From NCBI GenBank assembly GCA_036787815.1, contig DAIQOP010000035.1:1-19690 (forward strand): a stretch of 19,690 nt of DNA. Direction: 5' to 3'. Made by a program: the position numbers and the translations under genes. The notes beneath the pieces are model-generated. The model was not told where the DNA came from. It saw only the letters and a program-made list of their open reading frames with translations, and searched no databases. Below, piece by piece: positions 14,300-19,690 of the stretch. The DNA is from DATBAK01 sp036787815. GTDB lineage: Bacteria > Actinomycetota > Acidimicrobiia > IMCC26256 > PALSA-610. The first letter of the stretch is position 1, and every line of letters starts with the position of its first letter.

Positions 14300-15051
14300 G
14301 CACGGATCTCGATCACGTCGCGCTCGCCGCGGCGGATACCGCGCCGGGGCTGCGTTTCCTCACCGGTGTGCTCGGCGGCACGGTGCTGTCGGGAGGCCAG
14401 GCCTTCGGGTTCCGCCCGATGCAGGTCCTCGTCGGCGACATCACCGGGGGCATGAAGGTCGAGCTGCTCGAGCCGTGGGACACGGAGCGCAACGACTTCC
14501 TCGAGCGATTCGTGGCGCGCGCCGTCGCCGGCCCGCATCACCTCACGTTCAAGGTCACGGATCTCGACGTCGCACTCGACGCCGCTCGCGCGCCCGGCTT
14601 CACGCCGGTCGGCATCGAACGCTCCGACCCGCGTTGGCAGGAGGCGTTCATCCATCCGCGCGAGGCCCACGGCACGGTGGTGCAGATCGCGCAGACCAAC
14701 GAAGGCGCCGACCGCGCGGCCTGGCTCGCGTACGTGGAGGCCAACGGACCTTCGGGGGAGCCGATCTGGTGGGCCGATCCGGAGCCGCACACCGGGCCGA
14801 TCGCCTACCTCAGGCGGGTCGTGCTCGGAGCACCCGACCCCGCCGCGCTGCTGCCGCTCTACGCCGGGTTGCTCGAAGGCGAGGAGGTCGCACGCGACGC
14901 CGACTCCGTCGAGCTCGCGTGGCCCACGCACGGTCGCGTCCGCATCGAACGCCGCGCCGACCGGCCTGCGGGTGTCGACCGCCTCGAGGTCGAGGGGCTC
15001 GGGGCGGCGACGAACGTGCTCGGCACCTGGTTCACACCGACCGATCGCTAG
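14296..15051 (+). CDS. Two-domain VOC (glyoxalase/bleomycin-resistance fold) protein
   Basis: The 251-residue protein has a first VOC domain (about 1-135) resembling methylmalonyl-CoA epimerase and a second, more diverged one (about 170-245, RRVVLGAPDPAALLPLYAGLLEG). Likely metal ligands in domain one are H7 (DHVALA), E56 (KVELLEP), H82 (PHHLTF) and Q130 (TVVQIAQ). Compared with epimerases (His, Gln, His, Glu) the Gln and Glu positions appear exchanged. The reaction is not assignable: isomerase, lyase and dioxygenase members share the fold. ATG 14296 overlaps the PAP2 stop as ATGA, so it is the third gene of the operon, although a soluble VOC enzyme is an odd partner for two membrane lipid proteins. 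It converges on lysR; the spacer 15052-15103 shows no terminator. Confidence 0.8.
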   Translation: MSTDLDHVALAAADTAPGLRFLTGVLGGTVLSGGQAFGFRPMQVLVGDITGGMKVELLEPWDTERNDFLERFVARAVAGPHHLTFKVTDLDVALDAARAPGFTPVGIERSDPRWQEAFIHPREAHGTVVQIAQTNEGADRAAWLAYVEANGPSGEPIWWADPEPHTGPIAYLRRVVLGAPDPAALLPLYAGLLEGEEVARDADSVELAWPTHGRVRIERRADRPAGVDRLEVEGLGAATNVLGTWFTPTDR

Positions 15052-15103
15052 CGCGCACCCGCGCGGCGCCCGTCGACGAGGTCGCCCGTGGCCCGCGGAG
15101 CGC

Positions 15104-15991
15104 TCAGCGGCGTTGCGACCGGACCAGGCGCACGACCGCGTCGCGCACCGCGGCGTCGGCCAGCGAGAGCCGCACCCCTCGTGCGGTCACGAGCGCGAGG
15201 CGCCGGGGCGGCATGTCGGCGATGGCGACCGACCGCACACCGGGCTCACGGGGCGGAACCGCGGTCTCCGGGATGATCGACACTCCCGCACCTGCCGCGA
15301 CGAGGTCGCCGATGAGCCGCACACCCTCGACCTCGATCGGCACCGACAGCGTGAGGCCCTGCTCGTGGGCCGCGCCTTCCACCTCGGAGCGGAGCGGGTT
15401 GCCGATCGGCGGCAGGATCATCGGGTGCTCGGCGAGGGCCGCGAGCGACACCGGGCCCCGGACCGCGAAATCGAGCGTGGTCGGCACGAGCCCGACGAGG
15501 TCCTCGTCGAGCAGGTGCTCCACGACGAGCCGGGAGTCGACGACCGGCTCGGTCACCACCGCCTGCGACAGCTCACGGCCGGCCACCTCCGCGGCGAGCC
15601 GTTCGGATGCGCCCTCGGTGACCCGCAGGGAGAGCGCGGGCGCCTCGCGGCGCAGGTCGGCGACCACCGCGGGGACGAGCCAGCGAGCGATCGTGCCGAC
15701 CGCCCCCAACGTGGCGTGGCCGGTCTGGAGCCCTTGGAGCATCGAGAGATCGGCCCGGAGGTCTTCGAGCTCCCGACGCACGTGCCGGGCCCGCTCCAGC
15801 ACGATCGTCCCGAACTCGGTCGGCACCGCGCCCCGGCGGCCGCGGTTGAAGAGCGTGACGCCGAGCTCGTCCTCGAGCTGGCGGATCTGGTCGGAGACGT
15901 TCGACTGGACGGTGTGCAGGCGATCGGCCGCGCCGGTGAACGAACCGGCGTCACTCACCGCCAACAGGGTCTCCAGATGCCGAAGCTCCAT
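15104..15991 (-). CDS. LysR-family transcriptional regulator
   Basis: The 295-residue protein has the LTTR N-terminus: MELRHLETLLAVSDAGSFTGAA, then QSNVSDQIRQLEDELGVTLFNR (winged helix-turn-helix, residues about 4-62). A linker helix and an effector-binding domain (about 90-290) follow, with LVPAVVADLRREAP and a GAGVSIIPE stretch typical of the co-inducer domain. ATG 15991 is preceded by TAGGAAT with suitable spacing. No clear target operon adjoins it; the VOC gene is convergent and the WhiB gene is divergent across 390 bp. A T-N11-A box in that region suggests autoregulation. Confidence 0.93.
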   Translation of the reverse strand: MELRHLETLLAVSDAGSFTGAADRLHTVQSNVSDQIRQLEDELGVTLFNRGRRGAVPTEFGTIVLERARHVRRELEDLRADLSMLQGLQTGHATLGAVGTIARWLVPAVVADLRREAPALSLRVTEGASERLAAEVAGRELSQAVVTEPVVDSRLVVEHLLDEDLVGLVPTTLDFAVRGPVSLAALAEHPMILPPIGNPLRSEVEGAAHEQGLTLSVPIEVEGVRLIGDLVAAGAGVSIIPETAVPPREPGVRSVAIADMPPRRLALVTARGVRLSLADAAVRDAVVRLVRSQRR

Positions 15992-16204
15992 GTTTATTCC
16001 TACCGCCGGCTCTCGCCGATGTGCGTCTCGCTGGTCACGCCGGCCTGTGTCCGCTGGAGCCGGCGGCCTGCGGCCATGCCAGGCCGACGGCTTGTGAGAA
16101 GGCCGCTGAGTGTGGCACTCGTCACGTTGTGCGTTCTCCTCCGGCGCCTGCTCCGGGAGGCAACCGCGGCTCCGTGCCTGGTCCCGTACCTGGAGCATGT
16201 GAAA

Positions 16205-16219
16205 ATCGGAACAAGCGAT
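16205..16219 (-). promoter_or_regulatory. Candidate LysR-type (T-N11-A) binding box
   Basis: ATCG, seven bases, CGAT forms an interrupted dyad and fits T-N11-A (T16206, A16218), the classical LTTR box. It lies just downstream of the TACTAT -10-like sequence read on the minus strand (16229 to 16224), as expected for self-repression of lysR. Confidence 0.35.
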
Positions 16220-16288
16220 GCATAGTATCAGTTTCACCTGTTTGACAGATTGGCCGGTGCCGGGTTGACTCTGCTTACTGGATGACTC

Positions 16289-16319
16289 GGAGGGCCGGTC
16301 TCCCCCCGGCCGGCTCTCC
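16289..16319 (+). ncRNA. Leader hairpin upstream of the WhiB gene
   Basis: GGAGGGCCGG (16289-16298) pairs with CCGGCTCTCC (16310-16319) over ten positions, nine Watson-Crick and one G-U, with an 11-base loop. It is GC-rich without a following U-run, so it is more likely a leader structure than a terminator. It ends 61 bp before the WhiB ATG. Confidence 0.4.
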
Positions 16320-16380
16320 GATCTCCGGTCATCGCCAGCGATCGCCCCGATGCCAGTCGTTGGGCGGAAGGAATCACGTA

Positions 16381-16728
16381 ATGGCAACTGACACGGTCAC
16401 GAGCCTGATCTTCACCGGGGTTCTCGAGTGGACGCTCGACGCCGCCTGCGGTGGTCAGACCGACCTCTTCTTCGCACCCGCCGGCGAGCGCCCCGAGGCC
16501 CGCGTCGTGCGTGAGGCCGAAGCCCGCTCGATCTGCCGGGAGTGCCCCGTCCTCCTCGAGTGTCGCGACTGGGCCCGCGAGCACCGCGAGTACGGCTTCT
16601 GGGGCGGCGAGTCGGAGGAGGAGCGGGCTGCGGCCGGCTACCGGGTCGACATGCCGGTCGGCCGGGTGGCGCGCTACCCCCGCGGCAACGGCACCCCCGT
16701 CGAGCCCCGCATCACCCGCATCGCCTGA
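16381..16728 (+). CDS. WhiB-family iron-sulfur transcriptional regulator
   Basis: The 115-residue protein has the four cluster-binding cysteines C23, C52, C55 and C61 (C-x28-C-x2-C-x5-C), the GFWGG turn (about 73-77) and the following SEEER. This is the complete Wbl signature: a 4Fe-4S protein that binds the primary sigma factor and tunes transcription in response to redox, NO or development. The C-terminus (PVGRVARYPRGNGTPVEPRITRIA) is basic, as in DNA-contacting Wbl tails. I do not assign a WhiB1-7 subtype. ATG 16381 follows GGAAGGAA with a somewhat long spacing of about ten bases. A long leader with a hairpin lies upstream. Confidence 0.95.
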   Translation: MATDTVTSLIFTGVLEWTLDAACGGQTDLFFAPAGERPEARVVREAEARSICRECPVLLECRDWAREHREYGFWGGESEEERAAAGYRVDMPVGRVARYPRGNGTPVEPRITRIA

Positions 16729-16739
16729 CCCGGGTTGGC

Positions 16740-16745
16740 TACGGT
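16740..16745 (+). promoter_or_regulatory. Candidate leaderless -10 box (TACGGT) of the APH kinase gene
   Basis: TACGGT, six bases, then GTG 16752. No Shine-Dalgarno sequence lies between the WhiB stop (16728) and this start. Confidence 0.45.
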
Positions 16746-16751
16746 GCCCGC

Positions 16752-17810
16752 GTGAGCGAGCACGACGAGACTCCCGACGGTGTCGACCTCGAAGCGTTGC
16801 GCGGGTGGTTCGCGCGCGAGGTCGCGGGCGCGACCGGTGAGCCGCTGCGCGCGGAGCTGATCTCGGGCGGGCGCTCCAACCTCACGTACGCCGTGAGGGA
16901 CGGCAGCCACGAATGGGTGTTGCGCCGGCCCCCCTTGGGTCACGTGCTGCCGACCGCGCACGACATGAAGCGCGAGTACACCGTCATCCACGCGCTCGCC
17001 GGCACCGACGTACCCGTGCCCAAGGTCTTCGCGTTCTGCGACGATCCGGCGGTCAACGGCGCGCCCTTCTACGTGATGTCGAAGGTCGAAGGCGTGATCC
17101 TGCGCACCCCCGCCGACATGGCCGAGCTCACGACCGCCCAGGCGCGTTCGTGCTCCGAGGCCCTCATCGACGTGCTCGCCGCGATCCATGCGGTCGACTA
17201 CACGAAGGTCGGGCTCGGCGACTTCGGGCACCCCGACGGCTTCCTCGCGCGCCAGGTACGCCGATGGGGCGAGCAGTGGGAGCGGTCGAAGGCCAACGAA
17301 CTTCCCGCCATCGACGAGCTCGCCCGCCGCCTGCGGGCCGCGCTGCCCGAGTCGCCCCCGCCGACGATCGTGCACGGCGACTACCGGCTCGACAACACGA
17401 TGCTCGCGCCCGACGACCCCGGCCGCGTCGTCGCCGTGCTCGACTGGGAGATGTCGACGCTCGGCGACCCACTCGCCGATCTCGGGCTCTTCCTCCTCTA
17501 CTGGGGCCAGGCCGACGCGCAGGTCATCGCGACTGGAGCAGGCATCGACCCCGCGAAGGGATTCCTCACGCGCGAAGAGGTGATCGAGCGCTACGCGTCG
17601 CGTACCGGAACCCCGCTCGACTCGCTCGAGTGGTACGAGGCCTTCGCCGCCTACAAGCTCGCGATCATCGTCGCCGGTATCCACGCGCGCTACCTCATGG
17701 GCAAGACGCTCGGCGACGGGTTCGACACCATGGGCGAGATGGTCGCCCGCCTGGCCGAATCCGCACTCGAGCGTACGAACCATTCGTCGATCGTCGCGCT
17801 CCGAGGCTGA
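16752..17810 (+). CDS. APH-family phosphotransferase (ACAD10/11 kinase-domain or LvaA type)
   Basis: The 352-residue kinase-like protein has VLRRPPLGHVLPTAHDMKRE near the nucleotide site, the catalytic H208-G-D210-x4-N215 (HGDYRLDN) and the metal-binding D231-W-E (LDWEMSTLGDPLADLG). The ending FAAYKLAIIVAGIHARYLMG is typical of the subgroup fused to acyl-CoA dehydrogenase in ACAD10/11 and of LvaA, which phosphorylates 4-hydroxyacyl-CoA intermediates. A role in hydroxy-acid catabolism is therefore more likely than antibiotic resistance. GTG 16752 fits the leaderless spacing. The stop TGA shares its A with the crcB start, so the fluoride channel genes may ride on this transcript. A CoA-transferase gene lies just beyond. 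Confidence 0.91.
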   Translation: MSEHDETPDGVDLEALRGWFAREVAGATGEPLRAELISGGRSNLTYAVRDGSHEWVLRRPPLGHVLPTAHDMKREYTVIHALAGTDVPVPKVFAFCDDPAVNGAPFYVMSKVEGVILRTPADMAELTTAQARSCSEALIDVLAAIHAVDYTKVGLGDFGHPDGFLARQVRRWGEQWERSKANELPAIDELARRLRAALPESPPPTIVHGDYRLDNTMLAPDDPGRVVAVLDWEMSTLGDPLADLGLFLLYWGQADAQVIATGAGIDPAKGFLTREEVIERYASRTGTPLDSLEWYEAFAAYKLAIIVAGIHARYLMGKTLGDGFDTMGEMVARLAESALERTNHSSIVALRG

Positions 17811-18247
17811 TGCCGTCGGTGTCGACGCGACCGGGCGTCCGCGCGCGCGAGCTGGCCGTGATCGCGCTGGGCGGCGGGCTCGGCGCGGCGGCACGGTACG
17901 CGATCGCGCGCGCCCAACCGGTGCGCGCGGGCACGTTCCCGTTCACGACGTTCTCGATCAACGTGACGGGTGCGCTGGTGCTCGCGGTGTTGCTCGAACT
18001 GCTCGCGCGTCACGCGGTCGCGAGCTGGTGGATCCGGCCGTTCGCCGCGATCGGCGTGCTCGGCGGGTTCACGACGTTCTCGACGATGTGTGTCGAGGCG
18101 ATGTTGCTGGGTCGCGCCGGCCATGTCGCGCTCGCCGCGCTGTATCTCGTCGTGAGCGCCGGCGCGGGCATCGCGGTGGTCGTCGCCGGGTTGCGGCTCG
18201 CCGGTTTGCCGAGTCGCACGGTGCCGCCCGACGAGGGCGAATCATGA
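17810..18247 (+). CDS. crcB: Fluoride channel subunit CrcB/Fluc (first copy)
   Basis: The 145-residue, four-helix membrane protein exports fluoride as part of a dual-topology dimer. Family motifs are GGGLGAAARYAIAR, FSINVTGALVLAV (the N that lines the pore) and GVLGGFTTFSTM (the Phe-box and central sodium-site region). The second Phe-box position, Phe in FTTFSTF of well-studied Flucs, is Met here. It has an N-terminal extension of about 15 residues and an acidic tail (PPDEGES). ATG 17810 is preceded by GAGG at short spacing and overlaps the APH stop. No fluoride riboswitch is recognisable upstream, which is coding. Confidence 0.93.
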   Translation: MPSVSTRPGVRARELAVIALGGGLGAAARYAIARAQPVRAGTFPFTTFSINVTGALVLAVLLELLARHAVASWWIRPFAAIGVLGGFTTFSTMCVEAMLLGRAGHVALAALYLVVSAGAGIAVVVAGLRLAGLPSRTVPPDEGES

Positions 18248-18609
18248 CGGTGCTGGCGGTCGCGCTCGCCGGTGCGCTCGGCGCGCCGAGCCGCTACCTC
18301 GTGGAACGCGCGATCAGCGCGCGCCGGGGGCGGTACTTCCCGTGGGGCACGTTGGTCGTCAACGTCACCGGCTCCCTCACGCTCGGGTTCCTCACCGGTC
18401 TTGCGCTCTACCACGGCCTCGCCACGACACCCAAGGCCGTCGTCGGCACCGGGTTCATCGGCGCGTACACCACGTTCTCGACCTACACGTACGAGACCGT
18501 CGACGTCGCCGAACGCACGTCGGCCCGCGTCGCGGGCACGTACGCGGTCGTGAGCATTGTCGCCGGAGTCGCCGGCGCGACGCTTGGTCTGATGCTCGCC
18601 GCGCTCTGA
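18244..18609 (+). CDS. crcB: Fluoride channel subunit CrcB/Fluc (second copy)
   Basis: The 121-residue partner of the preceding gene shows AGALGAPSRYLVER, LVVNVTGSLTLGFLTG and FIGAYTTFSTYTYE. ATG 18244 overlaps the upstream TGA as ATGA. Adjacent unequal CrcB pairs form obligate heterodimers of opposite topology in several Gram-positive bacteria, and the two differ enough here to expect that. The charge pattern (Arg-rich first loop ERAISARRGRYF here, a less charged counterpart in copy one) fits opposite insertion but was judged by eye. The 65-bp spacer to the next gene shows no clear terminator. Confidence 0.93.
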   Translation: MTVLAVALAGALGAPSRYLVERAISARRGRYFPWGTLVVNVTGSLTLGFLTGLALYHGLATTPKAVVGTGFIGAYTTFSTYTYETVDVAERTSARVAGTYAVVSIVAGVAGATLGLMLAAL

Positions 18610-18674
18610 CAGGTGTCGTGCCGACGGGCTCTGCGCGTCATACTGCCAACGCTTCGACTCCCGAGGGAACGCAC

Positions 18675-19690
18675 ATGGGCGTGATGGACGGCATCAAGGT
18701 CGTGGAGGTCGCCGAGCACGGCTTCGTCCCGTCGGCCGCGGCGATTCTCGCCGACTGGGGCGCCGACGTCGTCAAGGTCGAGCGCGCCACCGGCGATCCG
18801 TTGCGGGCGATCATGGGCGCCGGGTTCGTCGCCGACACCGGCGACTTCAACTTCCTGTTCGAGCAGTTCAACCGGAACAAGCGCGGCGTCTCGATCGACC
18901 TGCGCACCGACGACGGGCGCGCCGCGCTCGACCGGCTCATCGAATGGGCCGACGCGTTCATCACCAACTTCCTGCCTTCCGCGCGCACGAACCTGCGGAT
19001 CCAGCCCGAAGACGTGTGGGCCGTCAACCCGCGCGTCGTGTACGCACGCGGGCACGGGCAGGGCCAGCGCGGGCCCGACGCCGATCAGGGCGGCTTCGAC
19101 GCGGTGTCGTACTGGTCGCGCGGCGGGATCGGGCACATGCTCACGCCGCCGCAAGGGCCGTTCATCATGCAGCGCGGCGCGATGGGCGACGCGCCGTCGG
19201 GCGCGTTCCTCGCCGGTGGGATCGGCACCGCACTGTTCCAGCGGGAGCGCACCGGCAAGGGCGTGCTCGTCGATGTGGCGTTGCTCGGTGCCGCGGTGTG
19301 GACGCTGGCGGTCGATCTCGTGCCCACCTCGGTGCTCGAACGCGATCCCGACAAGTTCGGGGCGACGGTGCTCTCGAGCCCGCTCGTCGGCCCGTACGCG
19401 ACCGCCGACGCGCGCTGGATCGTGCTCAACATGCTCGACCCGGAACGCCACTGGGCTCCCGCATGCCGCGCGCTCGGGCTCGACGATCTGATCGAGCACA
19501 CCGACTACGCCACGCCCGCGCGGCGGGCCGAGCACCGCGACGCCCTCCGCAAGATCTTCGTCGCCACCATCGGCGGCAAGACGCTGGCCGAGCTCAAGAC
19601 CGCGTTGAGCGCGCACGACACGATCTTCTCCGCGCTCGCGTCGCCCACCGAGGTGCTCGTCGACCCGCAGGTGGATGACAACGGCTACAT
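18675..19690 (+). CDS. CaiB/BaiF (family III) CoA-transferase, 3' truncated by the window
   Basis: The first 338 residues are present and the frame is open at the edge. MGVMDGIKVVEVAEHGFVPSAA and LADWGADVVKVE are the family's N-terminal signature, FNRNKRGVSIDL the CoA-binding region, and D142 in QGGFDAVSYW is the expected catalytic aspartate that forms the aspartyl-CoA mixed anhydride. GAFLAGGIGTALFQRERTGKG and VDVALLGAAVWTL complete it. Such enzymes move CoA between acids, or racemise 2-methylacyl-CoA in the alpha-methylacyl-CoA racemase branch; the substrate is not assignable. ATG 18675 has GAGGGAA five bases upstream, the best Shine-Dalgarno sequence in the window. Confidence 0.92.
   Translation, partial: MGVMDGIKVVEVAEHGFVPSAAAILADWGADVVKVERATGDPLRAIMGAGFVADTGDFNFLFEQFNRNKRGVSIDLRTDDGRAALDRLIEWADAFITNFLPSARTNLRIQPEDVWAVNPRVVYARGHGQGQRGPDADQGGFDAVSYWSRGGIGHMLTPPQGPFIMQRGAMGDAPSGAFLAGGIGTALFQRERTGKGVLVDVALLGAAVWTLAVDLVPTSVLERDPDKFGATVLSSPLVGPYATADARWIVLNMLDPERHWAPACRALGLDDLIEHTDYATPARRAEHRDALRKIFVATIGGKTLAELKTALSAHDTIFSALASPTEVLVDPQVDDNGY

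Larger units (their letters stand above)
15992..16380. other. Non-coding divergent region between lysR and the WhiB gene
   Basis: No supportable gene lies here. The lysR-proximal half is GC-rich; about 16199-16250 is AT-rich and holds the candidate LTTR box (16205-16219). TAGTAT on the plus strand (16223-16228) fits a -10 box, and the minus strand reads TGATACTAT across nearly the same bases, like an extended -10 for lysR. TTGACA (16242-16247) and TTGACT (16265-16270) are -35-like for the plus strand, but neither has a clear partner. A hairpin (16289-16319) and GGAAGGAA before the WhiB ATG complete the region. Confidence 0.6.

Noticed and set aside
16381..16728. Assigning a specific WhiB1-7 subtype
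   Set aside because: The cysteine spacing and GFWGG turn are generic to the family; subtype needs an alignment.
16674..17894. 406-codon minus-strand frame opposite the APH kinase
   Set aside because: Antisense shadow with His/Arg/Val/Glu-rich sequence; the plus strand carries the full catalytic motifs.
18483..19616. 377-codon minus-strand frame opposite the CoA-transferase
   Set aside because: The plus strand carries a clear CaiB/BaiF sequence with a strong Shine-Dalgarno; the minus frame has no recognisable motif.

Overview
The window is high-G+C DNA, almost fully coding, from an actinobacterium. The clearest marker is a WhiB-family iron-sulfur regulator at 16381-16728, a family essentially confined to Actinobacteria and their phages. 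Supporting signs are an IlvG-type ThDP enzyme of mycobacterial kind, a Ruc-like FmdB protein under a CIRCE operator, frequent GTG starts, and several starts placed 6-8 nt after a TANNNT -10 box, as in leaderless transcripts. An Acidimicrobiia-like or other deep-branching actinobacterium is plausible, but that is inference. No tRNA, rRNA, CRISPR array, insertion sequence or transposase was seen.

Layout. 1-319 (-) is the N-terminal part of PlsY, cut by the window edge. It diverges from a stress-type unit: a CIRCE operator (363-389), a zinc-ribbon FmdB/Ruc-like chaperone (443-853) and a translationally coupled MTA phosphorylase (850-1650). Next comes the most unusual segment: a perfect 19-bp inverted repeat with helically phased GATAA boxes (1716-1760). 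It sits inside the promoter of a lone AAA+ ATPase with a C-terminal winged helix (1775-2992), whose composition is less GC-rich than its surroundings. After it lie an orphan SAF/CpaB-like membrane protein (3128-3832) and a HAD hydrolase (3829-4608) with an in-frame 15-bp tandem repeat.

A secreted lipase-type lipoprotein (5812-4622, -) converges on the HAD gene, and a 44-codon membrane peptide (5975-6109) follows. TldD and TldE (8879-6127, -) form a coupled metalloprotease pair. Divergent from tldD are an FlK-like hot-dog thioesterase (8937-9323) and a membrane-anchored NTF2-like protein (9330-9854). They converge on an alpha/beta hydrolase plus IlvG-like ThDP enzyme unit (12358-9873, -).

12459-15051 (+) is a tightly overlapping operon: a YbhN-type flippase-like protein, a PAP2/Aur1-type phosphatase or phosphotransferase, and a two-domain VOC protein. 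A LysR regulator (15991-15104, -) and the WhiB gene (16381-16728, +) flank a non-coding region of about 390 bp that holds a candidate LTTR box and a leader hairpin. The right end holds an ACAD10-type APH kinase (16752-17810), a pair of overlapping CrcB/Fluc fluoride channel genes (17810-18609) and a truncated CaiB/BaiF CoA-transferase (18675 to the edge).

Taken together the region is mostly lipid, acyl-CoA and membrane housekeeping (PlsY, lipase, thioesterase, PAP2, APH kinase, CoA-transferase) with stress and regulatory genes between. The best candidate for an under-described system is the solitary ATPase with its palindromic, promoter-embedded target-like site. The best-supported regulatory finding is the CIRCE element in front of the Ruc-like gene.
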